From NCBI GenBank assembly GCA_016744275.1, contig JADGEP010000261.1, positions 1 to 5,779 on the forward strand: a DNA stretch of 5,779 nucleotides. The letters are read 5' to 3'. Under the pieces are notes generated by a model that saw nothing but the letters and a program-made list of their open reading frames with translations, was not told the origin of the DNA and ran no database searches. This DNA is from Candidatus Krumholzibacteriia bacterium (lineage in GTDB: Bacteria; Krumholzibacteriota; Krumholzibacteriia; LZORAL124-64-63). Shown here piece by piece: positions 1 to 5,779 of this stretch. Each line of letters begins with the position of its first letter. The stretch's first letter is position 1. The position numbers were made by a program, and so were the translations under genes.

Positions 1-1145
1 AAGATGAAAATGCCCGTTTGGAAGTTCAGGGCGCCGTCGTAGTTGCTGGCCAGGCGCAGTTCCTGGGTGATCTGGTTCAGTTTGGGAATGGCGTCGGCAG
101 ATTCGGCGGGGAAGCGCCCGGCACCGAAGTCGTAAGTCGTGCCGCCATCGATGTCGCCACGGCTGTAGATCGTTCCCGATTCCAGGCCCGTGACTGAAGT
201 CAGTATCAGGTCGCCCATGTCGTAGTCCATGGTCAACACGGCGCCGCGTTCGTTGACGGTCTGCTCGTTGCCGCCATCGACACCGATCTCGCCACGCTCG
301 AAGTCGTCGCTGATCTCGTTGCTGCCCGATTCTACAATGTCGGCGCGGAAGAGGCGGGCGGTGCCGTCCAGGTCGCGCATGTGCAGGTTCAGCAGGGCGG
401 TGAAGTTTTCACCCGGGGTCAGCAGGAACTGCAGGCGTCCGGCCACATCGGTGTAACCGCCGAGGGAATTCTCATCGCCGGTGTGGGTATTGTCGACCCA
501 GTCGCTGCGATTCTGGAACAGGAACGAAGCGCGGGTCGCGAACAGGCCTTCGTTGACCTCGCCACCAACGGCGCCTTCGAACTGCATGGTGTTGTAGGTT
601 CCGTAGGAGAAGCGGCCGTAGCCTTCATTCTCGAAGGAGGGCTTGCGGGATTCGAATTTCACGATGCCTGCGGGCGTATTGCGGCCAAAGAGCGTGCCTT
701 GGGGGCCGCGCAGGACTTCGATCCGCTCCATGTCAAAGATGGGGTAGCCCTTCAGGATCGGGTTCTCGAGCACGACACCGTCGTACACCAGAGACACGGG
801 CTGAGAGGCGTTGAGGTCAAAATCGGTGTTGCCCAGGCCGCGGATGTAGAAGCGGGGCAGCGTCCGGCCAAAGGAGGACTCAATGTGCAGGCTCGGCACC
901 CGCGAGGACAGCAGGCGGATGTCCTGGCCACCGGAAGTGATGACATCCAGTTTTTCGTCGCTGAGAGTGGCGACTGATGAAGGCACATCGCGCAGGGATT
1001 GTTCTTTTTTCTGGGCGGTGACGACGACTTCTTCAAAAGTTTCGTCTTTGGCCGGCGCTTCACTTTGGGCGATAGCGGCTCCAGCCAACGAAAGCGTCAG
1101 GGCCACGACGGCCACCAAGCTTAGCCATTTCCTGAGGTCCAGCAT
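1..1145 (-). CDS. TonB-dependent outer-membrane receptor, N-terminal part (3' end outside the window)
   Basis: Outer-membrane active-transport channel that takes up a ligand (iron complex, vitamin, sugar or similar) using energy from TonB-ExbBD. The 381 visible residues begin with a signal peptide: K/R at 5-6, a hydrophobic core, and an AIA|Q cleavage site near residue 26. The stretch EEVVVTAQKKEQ (residues 38-49) is typical of TonB box plus plug entry. The plug follows, with YIRGLGN (100-106), VYDGV (120-124), ERIEVLRGPQGTLFGRNTPAG (key residues R146-G160) and SRKP (166-169). The beginning of the beta-barrel follows, with alternating aromatic strands. Family members are usually 700-900 residues, so about half the gene is missing. 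The ATG at 1145 is chosen because AGGAGG lies 8 bases upstream and the other nearby ATG runs quickly into a stop. No N-terminal STN or carboxypeptidase-like domain is present. The substrate cannot be told from this part. The family is secure. Confidence 0.95.
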   Translation of the reverse strand, partial: MLDLRKWLSLVAVVALTLSLAGAAIAQSEAPAKDETFEEVVVTAQKKEQSLRDVPSSVATLSDEKLDVITSGGQDIRLLSSRVPSLHIESSFGRTLPRFYIRGLGNTDFDLNASQPVSLVYDGVVLENPILKGYPIFDMERIEVLRGPQGTLFGRNTPAGIVKFESRKPSFENEGYGRFSYGTYNTMQFEGAVGGEVNEGLFATRASFLFQNRSDWVDNTHTGDENSLGGYTDVAGRLQFLLTPGENFTALLNLHMRDLDGTARLFRADIVESGSNEISDDFERGEIGVDGGNEQTVNERGAVLTMDYDMGDLILTSVTGLESGTIYSRGDIDGGTTYDFGAGRFPAESADAIPKLNQITQELRLASNYDGALNFQTGIFI

Positions 1146-1153
1146 TGCTTCAT

Positions 1154-1159
1154 CCTCCT
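1154..1159 (-). promoter_or_regulatory. Shine-Dalgarno site of the TonB-dependent receptor gene
   Basis: On the minus strand this reads AGGAGG, a full anti-16S match, with an 8-base spacer to the ATG at 1145. It fixes the receptor start and implies strong translation. Confidence 0.8.
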
Positions 1160-1196
1160 GGGTTTTTTCAGACGGTGACGAACTCCAGCGAGCGGA

Positions 1197-1225
1197 ATCC
1201 TACCAGTGATTTAACCTGTTGTCTC
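1197..1225 (-). promoter_or_regulatory. Candidate sigma-70-type promoter of the TonB-dependent receptor gene
   Basis: On the minus strand GAGACA (1225-1220, 4 of 6 to the -35 consensus) is followed by exactly 17 bases and TAGGAT (1202-1197, 4 of 6 to the -10). The -10 is preceded by TGG, an extended -10 motif. Transcription would begin near 1190 and give a leader of about 45 bases with the AGGAGG site. The motif is read by eye only, and no operator or Fur-box-like palindrome was recognised next to it. Confidence 0.35.
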
Positions 1226-1345
1226 GCATGAAAAGAGGCCGGCCGGATGAGACCCAAACTTGAGATTTGGGGAGCCAGGCGGCATGTTGGCGGCGGAAAC
1301 CCAGAGGGATCATCCAGAGGACCCACGGCAAAGGCGAGGCAAACC

Positions 1346-1780
1346 GTGAATCAGCGCGCAGACGACCGCCCTTCATTTGAAGAGGTCTACATGAATTTCG
1401 CCCAGTTGATATCCGGGCGTTCGACCTGCAGCCGGTTGCAAGTGGGAACCGTGATCACCACCACGGACTACCGCAAGGTTCTGGCGGTGGGCTACAACGG
1501 CAATGCCTCGGGCCTGCCCGATGCCTGCGATCGCGACGAACCGGGCAATTGCGGCTGCCTGCACTCCGAAGAGAACGCGGCCATCAATTGCGACGCTCCG
1601 CGCCATACCGAAAAATACGTCTATGTGACCCACCTGCCGTGCACCGCCTGCGCCAAGCGCTTGATCAATCTGGGCAATGTGTTGGAGGTCGTCTACAAGG
1701 ATGGGTACCGCAGTGAAGCCTCGGTGGAGTTGCTGCGCTCGGTGGGCATCAAGGTGCGCCAGTTCGCGCCTAGAACGTAG
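1346..1780 (+). CDS. dCMP deaminase family protein (ComEB-like, zinc-dependent)
   Basis: Cytoplasmic cytidine/deoxycytidylate-deaminase-fold enzyme. The likely reaction is dCMP + H2O to dUMP + NH3, feeding thymidylate synthesis. The 144 residues start with the family-typical RPSFEEVYM (8-16) and STC..LQVG (26-34), then GYNG (49-52). Next comes the zinc site: H73-S-E75 (zinc ligand and proton-shuttle glutamate) and P98-C99-T-A-C102 (the two zinc cysteines). YVTHLPC and a C-terminal LLRSVGIKV segment also fit. C28, C61 and C69/C71 could form a second, structural zinc site like that in phage T4 dCMP deaminase; this is inferred. The segment between GYNG and HSE is shorter than in ComEB. The GTG at 1346 is chosen because homology begins just after it and GAGG lies 6 bases upstream. 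An in-frame ATG at 1247 (with AGAGG upstream) would add 33 low-complexity residues unlike the family. The substrate could be another deoxycytidine compound. The 3' end overlaps the convergent rluA by 11 bases. Confidence 0.88.
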   Translation: MNQRADDRPSFEEVYMNFAQLISGRSTCSRLQVGTVITTTDYRKVLAVGYNGNASGLPDACDRDEPGNCGCLHSEENAAINCDAPRHTEKYVYVTHLPCTACAKRLINLGNVLEVVYKDGYRSEASVELLRSVGIKVRQFAPRT

Positions 1781-2405
1781 GATCTGACCGGAATTCCAGG
1801 CGTTCGCCCGTTTCGGGATGCTCAAACGCCAACCGCGCTGCGTGAAGTTTCAATTGGCCCGGCGCCGTTCCCGTACCGTACAACCGATCACCTACGATGG
1901 GGCACCCCAGCCCCTTCTCGTGGGCCGCGTGCAGTCGCAATTGATGGGTGCGTCCGGTCACTGGCGTGAACTCCACCCGCGTGTGGGATCCTTCGTGCCC
2001 CAGTCGGCGCCATCTGGTGAGGCCCAGCTTGCCGTGCTCCGGGTCGTACACCTGATGCGGGCGGTTTTCCGGATCCAACCGAAAGGCCAGCTCAATTTCG
2101 CCAGCCTCTTCGGCGATGAGGCCGTCCAGGACTGCGTGGTAGATTTTCCCGACAATACGCTGCTCAAATTGTTGCGCCAGATGGCGCCGGCTGGGCACGG
2201 TCAAAGCAAAAACCATCAGGCCCGAGGTGTCCATGTCCAGCCGGTGGACCGACGGGTGCTCCACGCAACCGGGAAACTGCGCCTTAACCCGGTTGACGAC
2301 ACAGTCCTGACTGTCGGATCCACGTCCCGGCACCGACAGCAATCCGCCGGGTTTGTTGATCACCACGACGGCGGAATCCTGATGCACAACCGTCAGGCTA
2401 TTCAT
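1770..2405 (-). CDS. rluA: RluA-family RNA pseudouridine synthase
   Basis: Converts specific uridines in structured RNA to pseudouridine. E. coli RluA acts on 23S rRNA U746 and tRNA U32. At 211 residues without an S4 domain, this is close to E. coli RluA (219) and unlike the S4-bearing RluC/RluD. Motif order is right: INKPGGLLSVPGR (16-28), the catalytic motif HRLDMDTSG (54-62) with D57 as the expected nucleophile, KIYHAVLDG (87-95) with the conserved tyrosine Y89, TGRTHQLRLH (150-159), and PIVGDRLYG (169-177). The C-terminus ends LHAARLAFEHP plus a short tail, as in the family. The ATG at 2405 has GGAG 6 bases upstream and lies inside the end of the upstream gene (shared ATGAATAG), indicating translational coupling. 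The 3' end runs 11 bases into the deaminase gene. The family is certain; the exact RNA target and the symbol are assigned by similarity in length and motifs. Confidence 0.9.
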   Translation of the reverse strand: MNSLTVVHQDSAVVVINKPGGLLSVPGRGSDSQDCVVNRVKAQFPGCVEHPSVHRLDMDTSGLMVFALTVPSRRHLAQQFEQRIVGKIYHAVLDGLIAEEAGEIELAFRLDPENRPHQVYDPEHGKLGLTRWRRLGHEGSHTRVEFTPVTGRTHQLRLHAAHEKGLGCPIVGDRLYGTGTAPGQLKLHAARLAFEHPETGERLEFRSDPTF

Positions 2406-3144
2406 GAGCGGCTCCGCACAGCATAAAACCGAGCATGGGTTGGCATTTGTCGGCGCAGCTGCCGTAAAAGTGGCCTTGCTGGCGGGTTCCCGAACGGTTG
2501 GTGCGGCCCCAGTAGAATTCGGCCAGGCCCAGCGGCCGCAGATTCTGGCGGATGGCCTGGTTCAACAGTTTGGGGGCGCAGCAGTCGCCGGCGCCGGTGG
2601 GAATGCCGTTGGTGTGTTCGAAGAATGAGGCCAAAGGCCGGGTTTCGCCGCTGAAACCGACCACTTCGTAGAGGTCGTGAAGCTGTTTCATCAGGGACCG
2701 TGACAGAAGCCTGCGTTCCTGTTTCAGCCGGATCACATCGCCTCGACCGTCCTCGATATCACGGCCCAGCGCTTTGATCCGGCGATCGCCCGGGACCATG
2801 ATCCGTTCATATTCGGCAACATCAAACAGGGGCGGCGCCCAGCCTTCCACCTGCCAGTGGGCGTTGTATTGGCAAGAGAACGCGCGCAATACGACGATCC
2901 GGCCCTGAGCGTCTTCACCGGCCAAAACACCAAACATCTGGCCCAGGGCTTCACTCTCGAGGTAGGCGGTGGAAAACTGAGGGTCGGCGGTGGAATTGCC
3001 GGTCAAATAGTCGATGCGTTGGGTATTGGCCAATTCCGCCATGAGTTCGCGGGCAGAGGTGATGGCGGCCTCAGGCCCCAACTGGTGCTGTGTTTGGCAC
3101 TTGCGGCACCAACCGGATGAAATGGGAAAATCTGAGGCGGTCAT
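2398..3144 (-). CDS. Conserved protein resembling the N-terminal extension of long RluA-like pseudouridine synthases
   Basis: 248 residues, no signal peptide or membrane segment, so cytoplasmic. It starts with a zinc-knuckle-like W12-C-R-K-C16...H20. A central block has QMFGVLAGEDAQG and FSCQYN..W..EGWAPPLFD. A charged helical stretch follows (about 130-163, RLKQERRLLSRSLMKQLHDLY). The strongly conserved-looking C-terminal block has GAGDCCAPKLL (184-194), LAEFYWG (207-213), HFYGSCADKCQPML (225-238) and a final FMLCG. From memory, the same block order occurs as the N-terminal half of ~550-residue RluA-family proteins in Bacteroides and some Vibrio-type bacteria; here it is a separate gene. Biochemical function is not known to me. 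The position directly upstream of rluA with an 8-base overlap suggests a partner of the synthase. The ATG at 3144 has only a weak site (GGAA, 7 bases upstream). C13, C16, H20, C188, C189, C230 and C234 could bind metal, but this is a guess. Confidence 0.85.
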   Translation of the reverse strand: MTASDFPISSGWCRKCQTQHQLGPEAAITSARELMAELANTQRIDYLTGNSTADPQFSTAYLESEALGQMFGVLAGEDAQGRIVVLRAFSCQYNAHWQVEGWAPPLFDVAEYERIMVPGDRRIKALGRDIEDGRGDVIRLKQERRLLSRSLMKQLHDLYEVVGFSGETRPLASFFEHTNGIPTGAGDCCAPKLLNQAIRQNLRPLGLAEFYWGRTNRSGTRQQGHFYGSCADKCQPMLGFMLCGAAHE

Positions 3145-3171
3145 GTTTCAATTCCGGTTGGGCGCCATCAA

Positions 3172-3199
3172 TTCGCTACTTGAAAGGGAATGATACAAT
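3172..3199 (+). promoter_or_regulatory. Candidate extended -10 promoter for the propeller sensor gene
   Basis: TGA-TACAAT at 3191-3199 is an extended -10 (TGn plus 5 of 6 to TATAAT). A weak -35, TTCGCT (3172-3177, 3 of 6), lies 16 bases before the hexamer. Transcription would begin near 3206 and give a leader of about 170 bases before the ATG at 3379. Read by eye only. Confidence 0.35.
3190..3195 (-). promoter_or_regulatory. Candidate -10 element for the 248-residue protein / rluA operon
   Basis: On the minus strand this reads TATCAT, 5 of 6 to the -10 consensus, about 45 bases before the ATG at 3144. The best -35 at 17 bases (TTCCCC) is poor. It overlaps the plus-strand -10 candidate, so the two divergent promoters would compete if both are real. 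Confidence 0.2.
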
Positions 3200-3345
3200 A
3201 CGAACCGCTTCAGGGGAAATCGAGGGGTCAATGACAACCACCACATCGACCTAGAACGAACTGCGGTCGCATTTTCATTAAACTTTTGGCCCATACGGTC
3301 GACTTCCATAAGGGGGACCCATAAGAATTCACCTGAAATACTGGC

Positions 3346-3365
3346 GCCCTTGCCAATAAAAGGGC
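3346..3365 (+). other. Small inverted repeat just upstream of the sensor start codon
   Basis: GCCCTT (3346-3351) and AAGGGC (3360-3365) can pair as a 6-base stem with an 8-base loop in the mRNA. The right arm lies 13 bases from the ATG at 3379, beside the AAGG (3371-3374) that could serve as ribosome site. It could modulate initiation, but a short stem like this may arise by chance. Confidence 0.3.
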
Positions 3366-3378
3366 CGGATAAGGCACG

Positions 3379-5779
3379 ATGACGACTCTCGGGCACAGAT
3401 TGTGGCTGCACGCACTCCTGGTCGCTTTCCTGGCCGCTTGCATTCTATTGCAGGCGACACCGTCTGTCAGTGCTGGCAACAGTCTCCGGTTTCAGTCTCT
3501 GCAGATTGAAGATGGGCTGTCGCAGAGTTCGGTCTATGATTGCTTCCAGGACAGCCGCGGCTTTCTGTGGTTGGCCACTGAAGACGGCCTGAACCGTTAC
3601 GATGGCTACGAGTTCAAGGTCTTTCGTTACGACCCCACGAATCAAAATTCGCTGAGTTACAGTTATGTTTCGCGCACCTGTGAAGACGACAACGGTGGCC
3701 TGTGGGTGGGAACTTTCGGCCAGGGCCTGAACCGCTACGACTACCGCAACGAACGCTTCAGCCATTTCAAACATTCGGCGACCGATCCCAACTCGATCAG
3801 CAACGACAATGTGAACGATGTGTACAAAGACGCCTCGGGCATGCTGTGGGTCGCGACTTCTCGGGGGCTCAATCTGCTCGACCCGGTCACGAAAAAGTTC
3901 GAGCACTTTTTCTGGTCGGAAAATAATGAAGGGCGCAATGACATTCGGGTCATCGAAGCCGGGCCGCAGGGAAAACTGTGGCTGGGCACCGGCGGCGCGG
4001 GGGTGGCGCTTTTTGATCCGGCGGACGGCACTTGTGAACGGTATGCGGGAATCCCGGACAGGCCCGGTTCCGGCGTGATCACCGCCTTGCTCGATCTTGG
4101 TGACCGGGGTTTGTGGGTGGGGACCGAACAGGGCTTGCACGCGTTGCCTCAGGGGGCCGTGCAGGTGGTGCCGGGCCCGCGATTCCAATCCGGCACATTC
4201 GATTTGGCCGCCGTCTCGGTGGCGGCCTTGGCCAAGGATCACCACGGCGATTTCTGGGTGGGCACCATTGCGGGGTTGGTCCAGGTGAATGGATTGAGCG
4301 GCGACTGCACGTTGCATGTATCAGAACCGTTCCGGTCAACGAGCCTGGCGGCCAATGAAGTCTCATCGCTGCTGTTGGATCGCTCTCATGTCTTGTGGGT
4401 GGGCACGCGCTACGGTATCAGTTTGCTGGATCTGGACAGCAAGCCGTTCAGGGGCTATGCCGCCAACCCCATCGACGATACCAGCCTGGCCGAGAACTAC
4501 GTGCGCTGTTTTCTCGAAGATGACGACGGTGATTTGTGGGTAGGAGCATTTGGCGGCCTGGACCACTGGGATCGCCAATCCGACAAGTTCACCAACTATC
4601 AGGTGGAGACCGCCGGCCCTCATGAAATTGGTAAAAATCACCTGTATTCCCTGGCCCGGGCGCAGTCCGGTCTTCTATGGGTGGGGACGGCCGACGGAGC
4701 GTATTTGTTTGACCCGGCAACGGGTGAGTTTCGGCAGCAGGGCGAAGATCCGGGCATGCCTGGTGAGTTGACTTCCGAAACAGTGCGAGCCATCTGCATC
4801 GACCGGCGCGGCGACACCTGGTTCGGCACCTCGGACGGGCTGAACCGGCTCAACCGGGCCACGGGAGAACTGGAACAATACCTGCACAACCCCAATGCGC
4901 CGGCAACCAGCCTCTGCAACGACTTGGTCTACACGATGACCGAAGACTCCTTTGGCAATCTTTGGATTGGGACAATCTATGGACTCAGTCGCCTCTCGCC
5001 TGACCGGCGCCACTTCATCAACTACTATCCGGATGCGAACCTGCCTGGCAGCGTGAGTTCGGTTGAGGTCTTGGCCCTGTTGCCGGGTGCCGCTGGCGAG
5101 GTTTGGGTGGGCACATCTGCCGGCCTCAACAGATACGACAGCGCGACCGACAGTTTTGACCTCATTTCGGTGCGGCAGGGTCTGCCCAACGATACGATCT
5201 ACGCCATCGTTGCCGACGACAACGGCCAGCTTTGGGTCAGTACGAATCACGGCCTGGCGCGGGTGGAACCGCGGACAAAAACGGTGCGTGCCTTCGATCA
5301 CTACGACGGCCTCTTGAGCAACGAATTCAATCTTGGCGCGAGTATTGGACTGCAGTCCGGCGAGCTGGCATTTGGCAATATTAGGGGCTTCAATATTTTT
5401 AACCCGGATCGCATTAGCGACAACGACCTGGCTCCGGAATTGGCCTTCACCGACTTCAAACTGTTCAACCGCTCAGTGGCCATTGGTGACGACTCGCCGC
5501 TGACATCCCACGTCTCAACGGTTCGCGAGATCACCCTCTCGCATCAGGACTATGTTTTCTCTTTCGAATTTGCGGCGCTGCATTTCGCTATTCCTGAGAA
5601 AAATCGCTACGCCACCAAGCTCGAAGGGGTGGACGAAGAATGGGTGGATATCGGCACCAGGCGCATGGTGGCCTACAACAACTTGCCTCCCGGGGACTAT
5701 GTGTTCCGGGTAAAGGCCGCCAACTGCGATGGCGCGTGGAACGAAGAAGGCATCTCGGTGAATCTGAGAATCACGCCTC
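3379..5779 (+). CDS. Large two-component-type sensor: double seven-bladed propeller plus Y_Y_Y domain (3' end outside the window)
   Basis: The open 800-codon frame has no stop before the right edge. Residues 1-32 look like a Sec signal peptide (basic start, hydrophobic 12-24, VSA|GN), so the following part is periplasmic. FQSLQIEDGLSQSSVYD (38-54) is the classic opening of sensors with Reg_prop (PF07494) repeats. Fourteen blade motifs of the type GxLWVGTxxGLNRYD follow, with the tryptophan at 64, 109, 157, 201, 246, 293, 340, 387, 434, 481, 529, 576 and 619. The fourteenth (GELAFGNIRGFNIFNPDRI) has A664 in that place. This equals two seven-bladed propellers. A Y_Y_Y domain (PF07495) occupies about 720-800, with Y744, W755, Y765 and PPGDY774. 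In this family a membrane helix and then a histidine kinase (often hybrid), GGDEF or DNA-binding output follows; which one is present here cannot be seen. Known homologues often sense oligosaccharides; the ligand here is unknown. The ATG at 3379 has AAGG only 4 bases upstream, so translation may be modest. Confidence 0.93.
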   Translation, partial: MTTLGHRLWLHALLVAFLAACILLQATPSVSAGNSLRFQSLQIEDGLSQSSVYDCFQDSRGFLWLATEDGLNRYDGYEFKVFRYDPTNQNSLSYSYVSRTCEDDNGGLWVGTFGQGLNRYDYRNERFSHFKHSATDPNSISNDNVNDVYKDASGMLWVATSRGLNLLDPVTKKFEHFFWSENNEGRNDIRVIEAGPQGKLWLGTGGAGVALFDPADGTCERYAGIPDRPGSGVITALLDLGDRGLWVGTEQGLHALPQGAVQVVPGPRFQSGTFDLAAVSVAALAKDHHGDFWVGTIAGLVQVNGLSGDCTLHVSEPFRSTSLAANEVSSLLLDRSHVLWVGTRYGISLLDLDSKPFRGYAANPIDDTSLAENYVRCFLEDDDGDLWVGAFGGLDHWDRQSDKFTNYQVETAGPHEIGKNHLYSLARAQSGLLWVGTADGAYLFDPATGEFRQQGEDPGMPGELTSETVRAICIDRRGDTWFGTSDGLNRLNRATGELEQYLHNPNAPATSLCNDLVYTMTEDSFGNLWIGTIYGLSRLSPDRRHFINYYPDANLPGSVSSVEVLALLPGAAGEVWVGTSAGLNRYDSATDSFDLISVRQGLPNDTIYAIVADDNGQLWVSTNHGLARVEPRTKTVRAFDHYDGLLSNEFNLGASIGLQSGELAFGNIRGFNIFNPDRISDNDLAPELAFTDFKLFNRSVAIGDDSPLTSHVSTVREITLSHQDYVFSFEFAALHFAIPEKNRYATKLEGVDEEWVDIGTRRMVAYNNLPPGDYVFRVKAANCDGAWNEEGISVNLRITP

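Noticed and set aside
381..977. Long plus-strand open frame of 198 codons opposite the receptor gene
   Set aside because: It lies wholly within the TonB-dependent receptor on the other strand, has no recognisable motif, and is explained by the high GC of the real gene.
1235..1247. GGCCGGCC palindrome in the receptor-deaminase intergenic region
   Set aside because: A short GC-rich palindrome expected by chance at this base composition, with no second copy in the region.
1818..2426. Plus-strand open frame of about 200 codons opposite rluA
   Set aside because: Antisense to a gene with a full set of RluA motifs. Its translation is low in recognisable structure.
3346..3370. GCCCTT...AAGGGC hairpin as a transcription terminator
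   Set aside because: Only 6 pairs and no T-tract after it on the plus strand. On the minus strand there is no upstream gene that would need it.
3148..3411. Minus-strand 87-codon frame across the sensor upstream region
   Set aside because: No convincing ribosome site or motif, and it overlaps the sensor start and the promoter-like region.
3445..4317. Minus-strand open frame of 290 codons opposite the sensor
   Set aside because: The plus strand encodes clear propeller repeats here. The antisense frame is a product of regular codon use in the repeats.
3559..5240. Repeated TGTGGGTGGG-like DNA motif as possible nucleotide repeats
   Set aside because: It recurs in phase with the blade motif LWVG and reflects protein repeats. 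Bases between copies have diverged, so it is not a separate DNA repeat.

Overview
The window is about 60% GC by eye and gene-dense. It holds five protein genes and no recognisable RNA gene, insertion sequence or CRISPR array. A TonB-dependent outer-membrane receptor with a Sec signal peptide indicates a Gram-negative (diderm) bacterium. The RluA-type pseudouridine synthase and the two-component-type periplasmic propeller protein would suit a gammaproteobacterium. Other diderm groups rich in such sensors, such as Acidobacteriota or Bacteroidota-like lineages, cannot be excluded from this sequence.

Layout from left to right: (1) 1-1145, minus strand, the N-terminal 381 residues of a TonB-dependent receptor whose 3' end lies beyond the left edge. 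(2) About 1146-1345, a divergent intergenic region with a strong Shine-Dalgarno and a plausible promoter for the receptor. (3) 1346-1780, plus strand, a short zinc-dependent dCMP-deaminase-family protein. (4) 1770-2405, minus strand, an RluA-family pseudouridine synthase that converges on the deaminase gene and overlaps it by 11 bases. (5) 2398-3144, minus strand, a 248-residue protein just upstream of rluA and overlapping it by 8 bases. It resembles the N-terminal extension that I recall in longer RluA-family proteins of other bacteria. (6) 3145-3378, a divergent intergenic region with overlapping promoter-like motifs, a seven-codon threonine-rich mini-ORF and a small hairpin next to the next start codon. 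(7) 3379 to the right edge, plus strand, the first 800 codons of a large sensor: signal peptide, fourteen propeller-blade repeats (two seven-bladed propellers) and a Y_Y_Y domain. Its membrane and output domains lie beyond the right edge.

The 248-residue protein and RluA form a translationally coupled pair, probably acting together in RNA modification. The deaminase supplies dUMP for thymidylate synthesis. The receptor and the propeller sensor are both envelope proteins that recognise external compounds, but they are four genes apart, so a functional link is only a guess. The most interesting points are the split RluA/N-domain gene pair and the complete 14-blade sensor array.
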